A stretch of DNA of 64,000 bases from Brachionus koreanus (GCA_016987375.1 PJRA01000077.1:855732-919731); one strand, 5' to 3'; positions 1-10,996 are shown, numbered from the stretch's first letter. The notes: generated by a model from the letters alone, not told the origin. Translations and numbers: made by a program.

Positions 1-511
1 TAAAAAAAAAACAAAATTATCCAAAATCGAGTGTTCTATGAAAATTACTAATTTAAAGATAAGTTCAAAAAGATTGCTTATAATATTAAATTCGTGAGTA
101 TTGTTTAACTTTTTTAAAAATTCTTATTCTTTTTTGGAAAAATTGAACCGAAATTTATTTTAACCGACTCAACTAGTCTGCAATTATAATGAGCATTAAT
201 ATGTTGTATCAACTCGATTCAGTTACAGATATAAATAAATTTTCCCTTCTAAATTAGACAGTTGTTTAGGTGGTTGTTTTTTTTTGCTCATAGGTATCGC
301 AATGCTTTCTTAGGAATGCTATTTTCTCTATTACTTCAATAAGTAAAGATTTATTGAGCTATATTATAGCTTCAAAATAACACTAGTTTTTAAAAAAAAT
401 GATAAGCAATTTTGAGACGAAACAGTGAACTGAATGCTGATGGTATTTCAAATGGTCAGTTACGTTTCAAATCACTTAAACAAAATCAGACTTGTTTTTA
501 AATCACAAGTC
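1..511. other. AT-rich intergenic, no gene seen
   Basis: No open frame with protein character on either strand. The sequence is AT-rich with homopolymer runs. A short dyad with agacttg/caagtct character (about 490-511) borders the MITE that starts at 512. Confidence 0.6.
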
Positions 512-734
512 TTAACACTAGAACGCCCGAGGAGTTTTTTAAACCCCTTTTTGAAAAATTGAAACTTGAGTTTTATCACACATAAATAAAATTTAAAAAA
601 ATGGCTTTTATTAGCTAAAAATGTAAATTTTAATTTTTTAGAAAATAAATAAATTCTCAAAGAAAATTTTCAATTTATCTCAATAACTTTATTTTAAATT
701 TTCATGAAAAATCAGCCGGGCTTTCTAGTGTTAA
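512..734. mobile_element. TTAA-flanked MITE, family A (copy 1)
   Basis: A 223-bp non-coding element bounded on both sides by TTAA. The ends are inverted repeats: the left reads TTAACACTAGAACGCCCG and the right, on the other strand, TTAACACTAGAAAGCCCGG. The interior is AT-rich without coding capacity. TTAA target duplication plus terminal CACTAGAA-like repeats is the signature of piggyBac-type non-autonomous elements. Copies of almost the same length lie at 22744-22965 and 25461-25682. Confidence 0.8.
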
Positions 735-1094
735 GTCAGGTCAATGACTTAAAATTTATTTTTTTAAAGCCAAGTTAGTGACTTAGACTTTAAACTGTGA
801 CTAATAAACAAGTCTGAACCAAATCAAAGCTAAGAGATATAGGCTCAAATTCTCAGCTTGGCAGATCGTAATCAAATTAAATAATGGGTGTTGAATAAAA
901 AATTGCTTAAAATTAATTTTATCATAAAAAATTTTTTTATTTAACTGAGGCTTTTAATTTTTTTTAATTATAACTGAACCCTCCTATTTTGAAAAAATAT
1001 TATCACCACAAAGAGATATATTTTTTGATTTTTTACTACTTTTTCAACTGATTCCGAAAAAAATCTTTCTTAATACTAGCAAGATTATTTAAAC
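735..1094. other. intergenic, nothing recognised
   Basis: AT-rich sequence between a MITE and a LINE fragment. No open frame, RNA gene or repeat boundary could be supported. Confidence 0.5.
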
Positions 1095-1628
1095 AAGTTA
1101 CAAGTCTTGTTAGGCCTCACTTAGAGTATGCTATTCCAGTATGGTGCCCATATCTACAGAAAGAAAAAGAATTCTAGAGGCTGTTCAACGAAGAACTACT
1201 CATGCTATCTCCGGTTTTAAACATCTAAACTACAACGATAGACTAAAGGCTCTAAACCTCAAGAATTTAACCGAAAAGCGGATGAGAGGTGACTTAATTC
1301 AAATGTTTAAAGTTAAAACAAATATTGATCATGTCAATCTCCACTCGCTTTTTCAAGCAGAATTACAAGAGGCTATGCATACAAAATTAAAAGAGAAATA
1401 ATCAAAAATTGTGCCCAAAGATACCACTTGTTCACAAACCGTGTAGTAAATGGCTGATGCAGAGTAAAAGGAATAAGTTGGGAGTGGATGCAGTGGAAGC
1501 TCAATCTAGTGATATTTTTAAAGCAAAAATAGACAAAAACTTTCATTATATTTTTTGCACATAATCTGTTGTCAGATTTACGCATTTATGCGTTGCAATA
1601 AACCACTATACTATACTATACTATACTA
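1095..1628 (+). mobile_element. LINE 3' end (reverse transcriptase C-terminus), degenerate
   Basis: Translation gives the conserved C-terminal region of non-LTR reverse transcriptases: LVRPHLEYAIPVWCPYL in one frame, then, after a frameshift near 1150-1170, AVQRRTTHAISGFKHLNY and MRGDLIQMFKV in another, then FTNRVVNG near 1430-1450. Stops and frameshifts show it is dead. The 3' end has a short perfect hairpin (ACGCAT/ATGCGT, about 1579-1594) followed by a (CTATA)n tail ending near 1628, the kind of microsatellite tail made by target-primed reverse transcription. A second 3' end of the same family lies at 5155-5307. Confidence 0.85.
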
Positions 1629-2038
1629 CTAGTTAATATTAGCAAAAATTAAGCTTAAGTACCATAAATATTTGTTACACTTTAACAAACTATGCAATCA
1701 ATAAAAAATAAAGAGCCATATTTTATTTGAATTGCCTTTGGGTCACAGGATGAAATTTTATTTTTAATATCAAAAACTTTTGTAAAAAAGAGCAACTTAA
1801 AATATTTCTATTTGTTATTTAAATCACACCGGTAAAACTCAAATAGAAATTTTGTTTATATTTGACAAAATTATAAATTTTAATAAAATTTGAACATACT
1901 AGTTTCCATGGAAACTAGCAAAAAAACGATTCATAATAATAGAATACGGCATTTGTATTATTTGTGTGTTTGGGAACCGAATTAAGCCGAATTAAAGCGA
2001 TTTTCTATAAAGTCAAAACGATTTAGACATCAAGCTGA
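1629..2038. other. intergenic upstream of CCDC181
   Basis: No coding sequence seen. This stretch presumably contains the promoter and 5' UTR of the downstream + strand gene, but no TATA box or initiator could be assigned with confidence in such AT-rich DNA. Confidence 0.4.
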
Positions 2039-3895
2039 ATGAGTCGCATTATCATATCTAACTTTGGCCTAAACAAATCCGATTTATATGCACCACATAT
2101 AAATGCTTTAAAGGTATGACATGTTTTCTCAATTTCATGTATAACTTTTCAAATTAATGTTAAGTTTTAGAAAATTTTCTAATAAAATAGTAATATTTTT
2201 CTTACATTTTGTGTTTCACGTCTGTAGACGCTTTAGTCCGCTTGCAAACAAGCATACTCTTACCCTAAGCATGAGCTTCCAATTTTGTTAAAAAAATAAA
2301 AAATAACAACAAGTGTTTATTAAAAACTTTCTCTACTAATTTAGGCTATGAATCAAAATCAAAATTTGAGTGACATACTGCACGACGATCAGACTAGTAG
2401 CCCCGATCCAGATCTGTACTTGGATGGCCATAATTATGGCGACGAAGACTTATACGATTTTAGCCATGTGAAGCCGACAATAAGTCTTGGCACCAGCGAT
2501 GACGAGGACGAAGACGACATCAATTTTGATTATGGTTACGGGTACGACTATGAGCGTGTGATAAAAGAACGGCTCAAAATTGCTAACCAGGAGTTCAGCA
2601 ATGAGCCTATAGTCGACAAAGAAAGACCTACCACTGTTTCATTTGATACTGCAGTTAAGGCTGTCGACATTCCCAAGGATGATCCTGATAATGAGGAAAA
2701 AGAAATTGTGGTCGTGCCTCTGAATGACACTGTTGAGAAAAAAGATCCGGACGCTTTCATGAATAAGATCAAAGAAGCCATTCAGAGATACGACGAGATG
2801 AATAAACAAAATGAGCTTAATAATGAATACAATGATGAAAATGATGATATGGATGAGTATTTTAAGATATTGTCAAATCAAAATAATTCAATGGTAAAAA
2901 ACTCAACTCCTTCTCCACCCTCTAGAAACAGTCCAGAAATCGACAAGACAAATCTTGAATTGACAAGCAAAACTGCTGAGGCAAAAGATAGCAGTAGTCC
3001 GACAAAATTTCCCTCACCGATTCCACAACTATCACCACAAATTAATTCACCTGAGCTAAAAAAAACAGAAGACAATGTTTTAATTGAAAAAGACGGAAAA
3101 TTTGAACTAATTAGTGCGGATGAATACACCGCTTTAGAAAATAGCAAGCAAATAATACCTCATCCACCACAAACACCTAAAACATCTACTAATGAATTTA
3201 GAAAGCATAGATTAATTAATGATAAAATAGAAATTCACCGTGTGTCTAGTTTAAACCAAAATAGAGCTAAGAGCCATTCTCCTCAAGGCAAACATTCCAC
3301 ACCTGAATACGCAAAAGATTACAAATCGCCATATCAGGCCACTATCAGGATCAGTAAGCCGGCTGAATCGTAAGTATTTTAAAAGAAAAAAAAATGAATA
3401 AAAAAAATTTTTTTTTCAAAAAGAGCTGAAGCTCGTAGGAAAAGACTTGAGGAAGAAGAGGAAAAAAAAAGACTTAATAAAGAAGTATTTGAAGCTTGGG
3501 TTAAAATGAAAGAAAAACAGCTTTTGGAGCAGAGGCATCATCAGCCGGATGAGAAAAAATCACCAAAAATAATCAAAAATAAAATTTCTTTTGAAAATTG
3601 GCTGCAAAAAAAACGAGAGCAAGTGCAACGGGAGAAGGAGTATCAAAAAAAACTGGAACAGGTAATTATGTTAGATAAGAGAAAGTCAACTCACGAAGAA
3701 CGATCGAGGGCTTTTAAGGAATGGATGAGCAGGAAAATACGCGAAAAAAACGAGATGGTACGCATTGAAAAGTTGGAAAATAAAAAATGGATCTCTAAGC
3801 GTCGTAGATCTCGAAAGCAACAGCGTTTGTCACAAGCGCTCGAAATGGCAAATACATATGCTTACAGTGGTAATTATTTCAATGCCGGCTTTTAA
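2039..3895 (+). CDS. CCDC181: Coiled-coil domain-containing protein 181 homologue
   Basis: Predicted exons are 2039-2113 (tentative), 2345-3369 and 3424-3895. The introns end in AG and begin GTATGA and GTAAGT, and both joins keep phase; the second intron is 54 bp. The protein matches vertebrate CCDC181 in order: an acidic N-terminus, an ERLKIANQEFSNEPIVDKER block, a DGKFELISADEY block near residue 260 (counted from Met 2348), then a charged coiled coil with repeated FEAWVKMK, FENWLQKKREQV and AFKEWMSRKIREKN units. In mammals CCDC181 is a microtubule-associated protein of cilia and sperm flagella, so a ciliary or axonemal role is inferred. The start is uncertain: Met 2039 in a short upstream exon joins in frame, but Met 2348 gives an N-terminus closer to the vertebrate one. 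An AATAAA lies about 20 bp after the stop. Confidence 0.85.
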
Positions 3896-4148
3896 AACAC
3901 AACAAGTTTTTGCAATAAATTTTTAATTGAAAAATGCAACATTTTTCAATCACTTCAAAAACAAATATGTGTCATCAAGTTAACAGTTTAACTGATTATG
4001 AATTATTTTTAAATATATTTTTTAAATGCTTTAAAATAAATTTTATAAAATAATATGATTATGATACTTTTTATTTGAAAAAAAAAATTAAATGTTTTCT
4101 TCAAAATTTATTTTCTTAATTTGGAAAGAAAAATAATAACATTGATCA
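3896..4148. other. CCDC181 3' flank
   Basis: AT-rich 3' flank with AATAAA at 3914-3919. Nothing else recognised. Confidence 0.5.
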
Positions 4149-4272
4149 ACAAATCGAACCGACTAAAACAAACTTAGAAAAAGATTTAGGAATCTTAATC
4201 AGAAACAACCTGAAATTGGCTAATACTGCTAATAAAAGTAACAGAATGCTTGGTATAATGAAGAAAATTTTT
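4149..4272 (+). mobile_element. LINE reverse transcriptase fragment
   Basis: The translation contains TNLEKDLGILIRNNLKL followed by NKSNRMLGIMKKIF. This is the conserved block just upstream of the C-terminal region of CR1/Jockey-type reverse transcriptases (typical form LEKDLGV...NRxLGxIKRxF). It is an isolated fragment, truncated on both sides, and stops abruptly at unrelated C/G-richer sequence near 4273. Confidence 0.75.
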
Positions 4273-4449
4273 ACCGTAAACTCGCGGGTCATTTCCCGGG
4301 GGTAGAAATCGTAAATTCGGTTTTATTCCGGGCATTAAACATGTGTATTGAATATTTTTCAAATATAGTTTTAAGACCGGATTAAAACTGAATTTTCGCT
4401 TTTAGTGAGCCATTAAATGTGCAAAAATTAATTTTTTTTCTTACCCCTA

Positions 4450-4626
4450 ACACCAACAGTTTCAATATCACCATCGACGCCAAATAAACGAAAAACTCAT
4501 GATACTGAACATGAGCTACGAGTTCCTAAAAAAAGAGGAAGAAAACCAAGTTGGAAGAACAAAGAGACATTCGAAAGAGAGGCAGCTGTGAATTCAAACT
4601 ATTTCTTTTATTATTTAAACCAATAA
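4450..4626 (+). pseudogene. piggyBac-like transposase tail, second copy in opposite orientation
   Basis: An open stretch of 58 codons encodes SISPSTPNKRKT, then a basic AT-hook-like KKRGRKPSWK and FEREAAVNSNYF before a stop. The first part nearly repeats the end of the minus-strand frame at 4699-5016, so the two stretches form an inverted pair. It looks like the 3' part of a second copy of the same transposase. Assignment depends on that of its partner. Confidence 0.5.
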
Positions 4627-4698
4627 TAAGTTCAAATAAAGTAATAAAGTATTAGTAAAGTTTTTTTTTAAATTCAATTTTTTTTTATAAATCGCTAA

Positions 4699-5016
4699 TT
4701 AATTTTTTATTCGAACTCGTAGTTCAGGTTCAGTATCAAGAGTTTTTCGTTTATTTGGCGTCGATGGTGATATTGAAACTGCTGGTATATATAACTGAAA
4801 CTCGACAAATTGATCTTCGTTTTCATTACTATTGGTTTGAGATCCGGTTGGAATTTGTAAGCTTAAGTTTATGAGATTGATTGGAAGGCAAAAAATCTTA
4901 TGCAACTCGAAAACAAAATTCGCGCTTGCCTGAGCAATATCGGCCCAAAGGTTGAACAAGACCATGCCAAGAGTTTTCGCTCTAGGCTCGATACTATACG
5001 TCGTCATGAAGTTCAA
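4699..5016 (-). pseudogene. piggyBac-like transposase remnant (C-terminal part)
   Basis: A 105-codon frame reads YSIEPRAKTLGMVLFNLWADIAQASANFVFE, given here in two parts: TYSIEPRAKTLGMVLFN and LWADIAQASANFVFE. This resembles the piggyBac block in which a Y-(T/S) motif is followed by RRWPM-(V/L)-FF-N-(M/L)-(I/L)-DI and NA-Y/F-V. It continues to a low-complexity SISPSTPNKRKT tail. No upstream DDE domain is visible, so it is a truncated copy. It is relevant because TTAA-flanked MITEs, which need such a transposase, occur nearby. The family call is made by eye. Confidence 0.5.
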
Positions 5017-5154
5017 TACCTTAAGTGATAATATTTTTTCAAAATAGAAGGCTTCAGTTATAATTTAAAAAAAAAATTTAAAGCTTTAGTTAAATAAAAT
5101 TTTTTTTATGATAAAATTAATTTTGTGCCATTTTTTTTTCTACATCCGTTAATT

Positions 5155-5307
5155 CAAATGTTTAAAGATTAAAAAAATATTTGTCACGTCAAATGGCAAT
5201 CGCCACTCACTTTTTTTAGGCAGAAGTACAAGAGGCCATCCATACAAAATCATAAGAGAGATAATCAAGAATTGTGCAATAAACCACTATACTATACTAT
5301 GCTATTT
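5155..5307 (+). mobile_element. LINE 3' end, second copy with internal deletion
   Basis: The sequence closely follows 1300-1410 (the codons for FQAELQEAMHTK and the stretch after it) and then jumps, at about 5275, directly to the last bases of the element (gcaataaaccactatacta) and the (CTATA)n tail. About 170 bp present in the 1.1-kb copy, including the 3' hairpin, are missing here. The copy is non-coding. Confidence 0.75.
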
Positions 5308-5484
5308 ATTTAATAACTAAAATGAAATAAATGACATGATTAAAACCAAATTTTCTCTTCTAAATTATAAAAAAACAGGAAATATTCATGCTCTAACTAT
5401 TTTAGAGTAAATTCAATTTTGCTTATATAAAAAAGAAAAATTTCGATAAATTTTTGTAAAATGACTCTAGTAAAAATTTGTAGA

Positions 5485-5878
5485 TTTACGTAAAATTATG
5501 AACCACAAAGAAGCTTGGAATAAAGCACAAAATTAACAAAATTAATTAAATGGACAAACAAAACAAACAAAAAAAAGTAAATAACCAAATAAAATGATAA
5601 AATTTATGAAGTTTAATAAATTTTCCAAAAATTTAGTAGTTTTTACTTTTTTTTACTATTTTTTCTCAAATTTTACTATTTTTTACAAATTTTTACCTAA
5701 ATTAAAATTGAATTTTACGCAAATTTACGTAAAAAAAATTAAAATTTTAAAATATAATCTATTTAAAAGCAAAAATGAAAAAAGTTGAAATTTTTTTTTT
5801 AAATTTGCATTTATTCAGACTTTTTTGGCCTTTTATGGTTTTACAAATATTTACAATATTTACATAATTTTACGTAAA
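5485..5878. repeat. Imperfect inverted-repeat element
   Basis: TTTACGTAAAATTATG (5485-5500) is matched exactly in inverse orientation by CATAATTTTACGTAAA (5863-5878), and similarity continues weakly outward. The interior is dominated by tttttac-type repeats. It is probably an old palindromic MITE; its outer ends and target duplication could not be fixed. Confidence 0.4.
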
Positions 5879-6322
5879 ATTTGGTAAAAATCCTTGTAGC
5901 GAATCACCACTGTACCCTATTTTCTAAAAAAAAACTAAAACGATATAGATAAAATGCTACATTTTCTAGAAGACAAACCATAAAAATAAATTTATTTAAT
6001 TTAATTATAAAAATTTAAAACAATTAGAATCTAAAATTATTTTGACCGGGTAAAAAATTGCACATAAAAAAAATGTTTCTGTGTAAAACACCATCAATCG
6101 TTTTTGAAAATGAAAATTCAAAACTTTAAATGTCACTCAATAAAATTATCGAATTTAATTTAAAAAATAAAACAATTTTTGATTTTATTAAATAAAATAA
6201 AATAAAAAAAATTTAAATATAATTGAATAAAGCCTTTTTTTTAACTCTTTTATATAAACTTAAAATAATGTGACAAACTAAAAAATATACTATTCATTAA
6301 GTGAATAACAGATTTTAATTAT
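5879..6322. other. intergenic, nothing recognised
   Basis: AT-rich region between the inverted-repeat element and the 3' end of the aquaporin gene. No coding frame supported. Confidence 0.5.
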
Positions 6323-7315
6323 TTACAAATTATTTGAAATAATTATAAGATAAAATACTGTACCAATAAATGAACCGACCAAAGGCCCTATGATTGGTAT
6401 CCAAAAAAAGCTATTTCCTGCTTCGAAAACTTGAGAACCCCAACCGGCAAAAAATGTAAATAATCGGGGTCCAAAATCTCTAGCGGGATTGATTGCATAC
6501 CCGCAGTTAAACCCTAACGAACATCCAATTACTATTACCAAAAATGAAATCAAAATAGCACTAATTTCTTTGGAAATATCGTTGTTTTTTTTATCAGAAA
6601 TAGCCATTACAACCATTATGAGGACAGCTGTTCCCAAAATTTGGTCTAAAAACCCGCCAAAAACTCCCAAGACTTCATTAGGATACGTGGCAAAAATTCC
6701 AGCGGTATTCAAAGAATACATTTCATCCCCAAAACTTCTTAATCCGTCTAAATAGACCCAAAAGACTAGAGTTGCACCAAAAAAACCTCCCAAAATTTGT
6801 GCTATCGAGTAAATAAAAAATTTTTTAAATGTCAATTTTCCGGTCAAAGTCAACGAAAAAGACACAGCTGGGTTTAAATGAGCTCCTAGTTAATAAAATT
6901 ATTTTATTCTATCATTATTTTTTTCTGATTTTAAATTACCAGATATTGTTCCCACAAGAAGAATGGCTATCAAAACTCCGAAACCAAATGCTATATTTAC
7001 CGACAAAAGATTGTTCAGGTTTGAATCTTGTTTGTTATTTAATTTGAATTGAGCAACACCAGAACATCCAATGAATATAAATATCATAGTACCAAAAGTC
7101 TCTGCCATAAATTCTTTCACCAAAGGATTACTTATGTTGATAACTTTCTTTAAGCTTTCTTGCAGATTACTGTTTATTAATTCATTTTAATATTTTTGCT
7201 AAAATTCGACCAAATAATATTACAAATTAGATTTTTTCTCTTCGTCATTTGGTATTTCTACACTCTTTAGCAAGCTATCTTCTATCAATATTTGACTATT
7301 TTTTCTCTCAGTCAT
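6323..7315 (-). CDS. Aquaglyceroporin (MIP family water/glycerol channel)
   Basis: Three exons: 7315-7224, 7169-6940 and 6885-6323, with two 54-bp GT-AG introns, giving a 294-residue protein. It starts MTERKNSQ and has a 50-residue cytoplasmic lead before the first membrane span (FMAETFGTMIFIFIG). The first pore motif, GAHLNPAVSF, is created exactly across the second splice junction. The second is GYAINPARDFGPR; the Asp after NPAR is the marker of glycerol-conducting members (GlpF, AQP3/7/9/10 type) rather than strict water channels. Six hydrophobic spans plus the two NPA half-helices are visible and the length is normal for the family. Expected in a cell membrane for water, glycerol or other small solutes. 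Which AQP class it belongs to cannot be decided by eye. Confidence 0.93.
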
Positions 7316-8372
7316 TGAAATTTGATTCTCTTTCTAAAAATTTTTTTCTTTTTTATAAACCTATTTTACTCAAATTTTAAGTTAAAATCAATTACAATTT
7401 CTGATATTTCCATATTATTTAATTCTAAAAGAAGATTTTTGAATAATAGAAATTTTTTAATCTAAATATTCAATGGAAAAATAAATCATAATAGAAAAAA
7501 TTAACTTAAATGTTAAGAGTTAGATTTTTTTCTAAGTAGATCAAAATTAAAGTTGATTCAACCAGTATACATGTAAAAAACAAAGCATTCATTTTTGCAT
7601 CAGCTTTGTGTGAAACTAAAATAAAATAACTAAAATGGATTTTTATTTTCTCTTTTTAAATTGGTACATGGACGCACCGTGGCATCTAAGCTCATTTTCA
7701 AGCCTCTTAAGCTTTATACAAACATTCTAGAATCGAATATCTACTAGGTTAAGTTCGAAATTAAGGCTGCAAATGTTAAAATATTCCTCATTTAACTTAT
7801 ATTGCTAAGAGATAGGATATTAGAACAAATAAAAATGTTTAACATTTTAAAAAATTTTATCTAAATGACACAAAAGCTATTTAAGGTGTAAAAAATCCAT
7901 TTGACTTTAAAATAAAATATTATTTTATTTTTAAAATTCTGATAAAATTAAAATTTTTTGATAGAAAAAATAAAAAAATTAAAAAAACAGCTTATTAATT
8001 ATTTTTTTAAAATGGTTAAGAGTTTTGTATTGAATTAATTATAATGTGCACATTATTTTTTTGATTAAAACGCAAATTTAAGAATATTCAGCTTCATTAT
8101 TACTCCTTTATCATGTGATAAATATTTCATTTATTGCATAGATAATTTAAATTTAGATAGCAAGAAGATTAGAATTTTGAAAATAATATAATGAAATAGA
8201 ATATAATCAATATTTTTATGGTTATGGCTTGAAATTTTAATTGAGTTACCAAAACTAAAGTTTTAAAAATCCACTTTTTTTTTCAAATTATCAAATTTAA
8301 AAAAGAAAAAAATTTTTTTATTTAGATAAAATAAATTTAGTATAAAAATTGTTCTGGTCTATGTTCTAGAGA
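7316..8372. other. intergenic between aquaporin 5' end and p38 3' end
   Basis: No coding frame, RNA gene or repeat boundary recognised. It should hold the aquaporin promoter, since both neighbouring genes run on the minus strand. Confidence 0.5.
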
Positions 8373-9776
8373 CTACACTTCTTCATAATTCGGAGGTGTA
8401 AAACTTTGAATCTCATTAAAAATTAATGCTTAAACAAAAATATTTGATTTAAAAAAAAATGGTTTTTTTTTCTTAAGATTAACTACCTTTCCATTGAATT
8501 AATTCTAAATTTTTTGTTTCAAATTCATGGTCAAAGTATTCTCCATCGGGCTCATCATCTTCATCATGATACGATTCCAAATACGGATGTTTCAAAGCTT
8601 GCTGACAGCTTATTCTTCGACGGGGATCTAATTGTAGCATTTGATCAATTAAATCAATCGCCAGTTGGTCTGGTATTTCATGAAAATATTCTTTAAAATC
8701 AACTCTTTGCTGACGGAGTTGTGTTCTTTCCAAATATTGTCTAGCTTCAGGTGTAACTTCTTTAAGAAACTCATTGGAAGGATAACCTACTACATCAAGT
8801 ATTCTATTCAATTGATTTACATCTAAATAATAAATAAAATTTATTCATCATTTTTTTTGTTAAATTAATTTCAATCTACGATCGGATCCAGGAAAAAGTG
8901 TTTTTTGAATAAACATTTCAGCTAATATACAGCCAACACTCCAAACATCCACTTTGGTTATTGTAATAAATAAAATTTATTAATTTTTTTTATTTTGGAA
9001 TATTTTAAACACCTTCTTTTCCATATTCAGTCCATTTAAGCATTATTTCTGGAGCTCGGTACCAACGAGTAGCAACATAGCCAGTCATTTCGTCACTTTC
9101 ACTTCTAGCCAAACCAAAGTCAATGATCTAAAATTGCTCTATATATTCGAATATTTTTTTTTATAATGTAAAAAATAAACCCTAAGACCGCAGTCTTCAT
9201 TCACAGTCAAATTTCCTGGTTTAAGATCTCGATGTATTATATTTGCCGAGTGAAGGTATTTTAAGCCTCTTAAAATTTGATAAGCAAAAAATTTTATCTG
9301 ATCTTCAGTTAAACGAGTGGTTTTAAGAACATTGTGCAAATCTGAAGTCATAAGATTAGTCACCAAATAACTTTTAAAAATAAAATTAATATTTTTTTCC
9401 TATTAAACTTCTTTTATGTAATTACACTTCTTCCATTGTTTCATGGTTGTTAGCCGGTGTGAAAATATCAAATAAGCGAATAATATTGTCATGTCTTACA
9501 TGTTTAAGAAGTTTTATTTCTCTAAAAGCTCTTTTGCTATGCACTGTACCTAGAAAGGGTTGAGTGAGTTTTTTAATGGCAACTTTCTGATTTGAAACGC
9601 TATCAGAAGCAGAGCTTAAAAGAAGATTGTAATTTTTTCTAAAGATACTTCTAAATATTTTTTTTAAAATACCAGACAAGTCCGTAAGCACCATAACCTA
9701 AAGGATTTAAGTTCGAATAACGTTTCGGTACATTCCAAATCGAGTTATTGATCTCGTATTGATTCCAATCAATCAT
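8373..9776 (-). CDS. p38-type mitogen-activated protein kinase
   Basis: Seven exons: 9776-9673, 9614-9426, 9370-9181, 9127-9013, 8951-8880, 8822-8487 and 8428-8373. Introns are 53-61 bp, every junction keeps phase, and the product is 353 residues, close to human p38 (360). Visible in order: [11 protein letters not shown] lead, glycine loop [15 protein letters not shown] with the ATP-binding Lys, HRDLKPGN catalytic loop, IIDFGLAR, the dual phosphorylation motif TGY in [24 protein letters not shown], the HDEDDEP docking region, and a C-terminal [12 protein letters not shown] encoded by the last small exon. TGY (not TEY or TPY) places it in the p38 stress-kinase group. It would be activated by MKK3/6-type kinases. 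All catalytic residues are intact. Confidence 0.95.
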
Positions 9777-10639
9777 TTCAATAAAATCTTGGACCTATTA
9801 ATTATTCTATTTCTAGTTTTCATACATAAATAAAAATAATAAATAAAAAAAGCTTTTTACATAATTTATTTGATCTTATGAGCAAATTTTAATTATATTT
9901 TATTTTGTTGTTACTTTTATTTGTCTTAATTTTTAAATAAAAAATTTTTAAAACTATTTTTGATTTGAACGCTTGATTTGAAGTTATTATATCTAATTTA
10001 AAAATTTAAACTGTAATGCAACAAAGTATCATTTAAAAAAATCGATCAAAAATTTAAATAAAAATATAATCTTGAATTGTTTGATTTATGAAAAAGTGAG
10101 TAAGTCATTTAAGTTTTGAATATGTGACAATTTTATCAACACATCTAAAAAAATTGTTTGTGAAAATTTTTAATTATATTCAATATTTTTTAATAACAAA
10201 TAAAATAGATTTTACAGTATTTTTAATGTATAAGAATGATTTCTAACTTCTAGTGAAATCTGTCAAGATTAAATTTTCAGCTGCAAAATGCTTAAAAAGT
10301 ATTTTTCACGAACTTTTTAGCTCAAACGAAGCATTATTGTTTTTCTATTTGTTTTCTCTATGAAGCTAATGCTTCTACTTATCTACATTTAAAAATAAAA
10401 TTATATTTAAAAAAACATAGTAAATATAACTTAAAAAAGGAAAAAATAGATAAGTTTTTAAAATAGATAAAATGAAACAGAGAGTAACAGGATATATATG
10501 TTAAATATCTAATGACTCAAGATAGAAATAGAAAATAGTAAACTAGCAATTACACATTGGACTAGGATATACAATATATCTTGATTCAATTATCTTGAAT
10601 AATCTTGATTCGAAACCTGGATTTGTATAGGTTTCCTAA
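9777..10639. other. intergenic upstream of p38
   Basis: AT-rich, with no supported gene. The p38 promoter is expected here. Around 10550-10640 are imperfect repeats of tcttgatt without clear meaning. Confidence 0.45.
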
Positions 10640-10996
10640 TGTTTTTGGTTTTAGACCCCATTTTTTTTTAATAAATTTTTTTTTGTTAAATCTTAAATCT
10701 TCCTTTAATGGACAGCATTAAATCTTCTATCATTGAGCTAAATGAAAGATTTCAGTCTATAGTAATGCCTAAGAATTTAACTTTTTTCTCACTACTTAAA
10801 TTGCTACTGCGAATGTTAGGATCTTAATTGATTTTAATATATAACATGACTTTTCAACAGACACTTTTATATCCATTTTAAAAGCAATTTCTCATCCTCT
10901 TTATGGTACTTATTGATCAAATTTTTTAGATTTCCTTCCTTATTAAAAATAAAAATAGTTTACAAATCGTCTGCAAAAAGAACAGAATATTGACAA
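10640..10996 (-). mobile_element. LINE reverse transcriptase, 3' part (minus strand)
   Basis: Read on the minus strand from 10996 downward, the sequence gives QYSVLFADDL, the catalytic FADD motif of a reverse transcriptase, then NKEGNLKNLINKY, and further on SSEKKVKFLGITID and IEDLMLSIKGRFKI, the thumb region. There are in-frame stops (for example right after FADDL), so it is dead. It looks like the continuation of the minus-strand fragment at 13278-13990, from which it is separated by a plus-strand LINE. Confidence 0.8.
10963..10996. repeat. 34-bp direct repeat, left copy
   Basis: These 34 bases recur at 13244-13277 with only two differences. The two copies bracket the plus-strand LINE fragment, as a target-site duplication would. 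The repeat overlaps the FADDL codons of the minus-strand reverse transcriptase. Confidence 0.75.

Noticed and set aside
472..660. 62-codon minus-strand frame
   Set aside because: It lies inside the family A MITE and its composition (Phe/Lys/Leu) is what AT-rich DNA gives by chance.
5594..5788. 64-codon plus-strand frame
   Set aside because: Made of TTTTAC repeats and Phe/Lys codons inside the inverted-repeat element; no protein character.
6489..6755. 88-codon frame antisense to the aquaporin
   Set aside because: Shadow of the aquaporin exon, whose own frame has both NPA motifs.
8479..8486. p38 stop codon at the end of the 8479-8822 frame
   Set aside because: Reading on to this stop would remove the conserved C-terminus; a donor at 8486 and acceptor at 8429 join an exon encoding [12 protein letters not shown], matching the family.
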